Assembly: GCA_003524365.1 (NCBI GenBank) | Contig: DQHS01000233.1 | Coordinates: forward strand, 24,051 to 30,919 | DNA length: 6,869 bases | Reading direction: 5' to 3' | From: Cellvibrio sp. | GTDB taxonomy: Bacteria > Pseudomonadota > Gammaproteobacteria > Pseudomonadales > Cellvibrionaceae | In this document: positions 6,431 to 6,869 of the stretch, piece after piece | Numbering within the stretch: position 1 is the first letter of the stretch | How the letters are laid out: the number at the start of each line of letters is the position of its first letter | Notes under the pieces: model-generated | Databases searched by the model: none | Seen by the model: only the letters and a program-made list of their open reading frames with translations | What the model was told of the DNA's origin: nothing | Position numbers and translations under genes: made by a program

Positions 6431-6482
6431 ATTATTGAAAGACTTGGTTATTGAAAGACTTAGTGATTGAAAGTCACTTGGT
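6431..6482. repeat. Three-copy 16-bp tandem repeat at the ccoI 3' end
   Basis: The 12-mer ATTGAAAGACTT occurs at 6434-6445 and 6450-6461. A diverged third copy, ATTGAAAG-TC-ACTT, starts at 6466, so the period is 16 bp. The third copy holds the last Lys codon and TGA stop of ccoI; the other two lie in the spacer before ccoS. Copy-number growth by strand slippage is the simplest explanation. Confidence 0.85.
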
Positions 6483-6869
6483 TAAACGCAGTGCGTTAAA
6501 AATCACAATTAGCGAGCTGGCCGTCATACCAATCGCCGCCAACCAAGGGGGAATCATACCAGCCGCCGCAAGGGGCAAGGCGAGCAGATTGTAAACCAGT
6601 GAAAAGCGCAGGTTTTGGGTGATGATACTTTTCGTGCGCTGCGCGATTTCAAGCGCATCAGCAATCACCTCGATGCGATCATTAAGCAGCACTGAGTCGG
6701 CACGAGTTTGTGCTAGATCCGAAGCTGATGCCATAGCGATAGATACATCTGCTCCGGCCAACACTGGTACATCATTGATGCCGTCGCCAATCATCAGCAC
6801 TTTATCACCCGCCGCCTGACGCTGGCTCAAATGCGACAATTTGTCGCCCGGTTTTGCACCGGCAATATA
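6474..6869 (-). CDS. ccoI: Cu+ P1B-type ATPase CcoI/FixI, C-terminal part (5' partial)
   Basis: The frame stays open to the right edge, so only the last 131 residues are present. They include the end of the P domain with the hinge motif G-D-G-I-N-D-V-P-V-L and the final two transmembrane helices. Helix 7 carries N-x6-Y-N-x4-P (N-L-R-F-S-L-V-Y-N-L-L-A-L-P) and helix 8 carries M-T-A-S-S, the M-x2-S-S signature. Together these are the copper(I) site residues of P1B-1 ATPases. The protein ends A-L-R-L-T-K. Known role: CcoI exports cytoplasmic copper to the periplasm for assembly of the CuB centre of cbb3 oxidase, rather than for bulk copper resistance. Assignment as CcoI rather than CopA rests on ccoS lying 71 nt downstream. 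The N-terminal metal-binding domain and the phosphorylated DKTG aspartate lie outside the window. Confidence 0.93.
   Translation of the reverse strand, partial: YIAGAKPGDKLSHLSQRQAAGDKVLMIGDGINDVPVLAGADVSIAMASASDLAQTRADSVLLNDRIEVIADALEIAQRTKSIITQNLRFSLVYNLLALPLAAAGMIPPWLAAIGMTASSLIVIFNALRLTK

Noticed and set aside
5963..6454. Plus-strand 163-aa open frame opposite ccoS and the six-TM gene
   Set aside because: It is antisense to two genes with clear family motifs, and its composition looks like a shadow frame.

Overview
The window looks like chromosomal DNA from an aerobic or microaerobic Gram-negative gammaproteobacterium, probably in the Pseudomonadales/Cellvibrionales range. This is judged from cbb3-oxidase assembly genes (ccoI, ccoS), a DjlA-type J protein, a UspE-like stress protein and an outer-membrane beta-barrel protein. 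The placement is an inference from gene content, not a database result. Coding density is high, and I see no insertion sequence, tRNA, rRNA or CRISPR array.

Layout: the left edge holds the 3' end of a plus-strand universal stress protein gene. It converges on a long minus-strand series across a strong bidirectional terminator with an 18-bp perfect stem. Read in the direction of transcription (right to left), the minus-strand genes are: the 3' end of ccoI (Cu+ P-type ATPase, cut by the window edge), ccoS, a six-TM TauE/SafE-like (DsbD_2/UreH-like) membrane protein with a Met/His repeat tail, a 197-bp spacer with a possible promoter, a compact Omp85-type outer-membrane protein with one apparent POTRA domain, gloA (glyoxalase I), selO (protein AMPylase) and djlA (membrane-anchored J-domain co-chaperone).

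How the genes work together: ccoI, ccoS and the six-TM gene form a tight unit (ccoS and the six-TM gene overlap by 4 nt). This unit serves copper delivery to, and maturation of, cytochrome cbb3 oxidase. The Omp85-like, gloA, selO and djlA genes follow with gaps of 33, 81 and 103 nt. They may be partly co-transcribed, and they share only a loose theme of envelope, redox and stress functions.

Most of the window is conventional. The parts most worth a second look are the eight-unit M-D-H-S-x tail on the cco-linked membrane protein, predicted periplasmic and encoded by a 15-bp DNA repeat studded with GATC sites; the short Omp85 protein with a potential disulfide; and a 16-bp tandem repeat that overlaps the ccoI stop codon. 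I did not find a convincing wholly new system.
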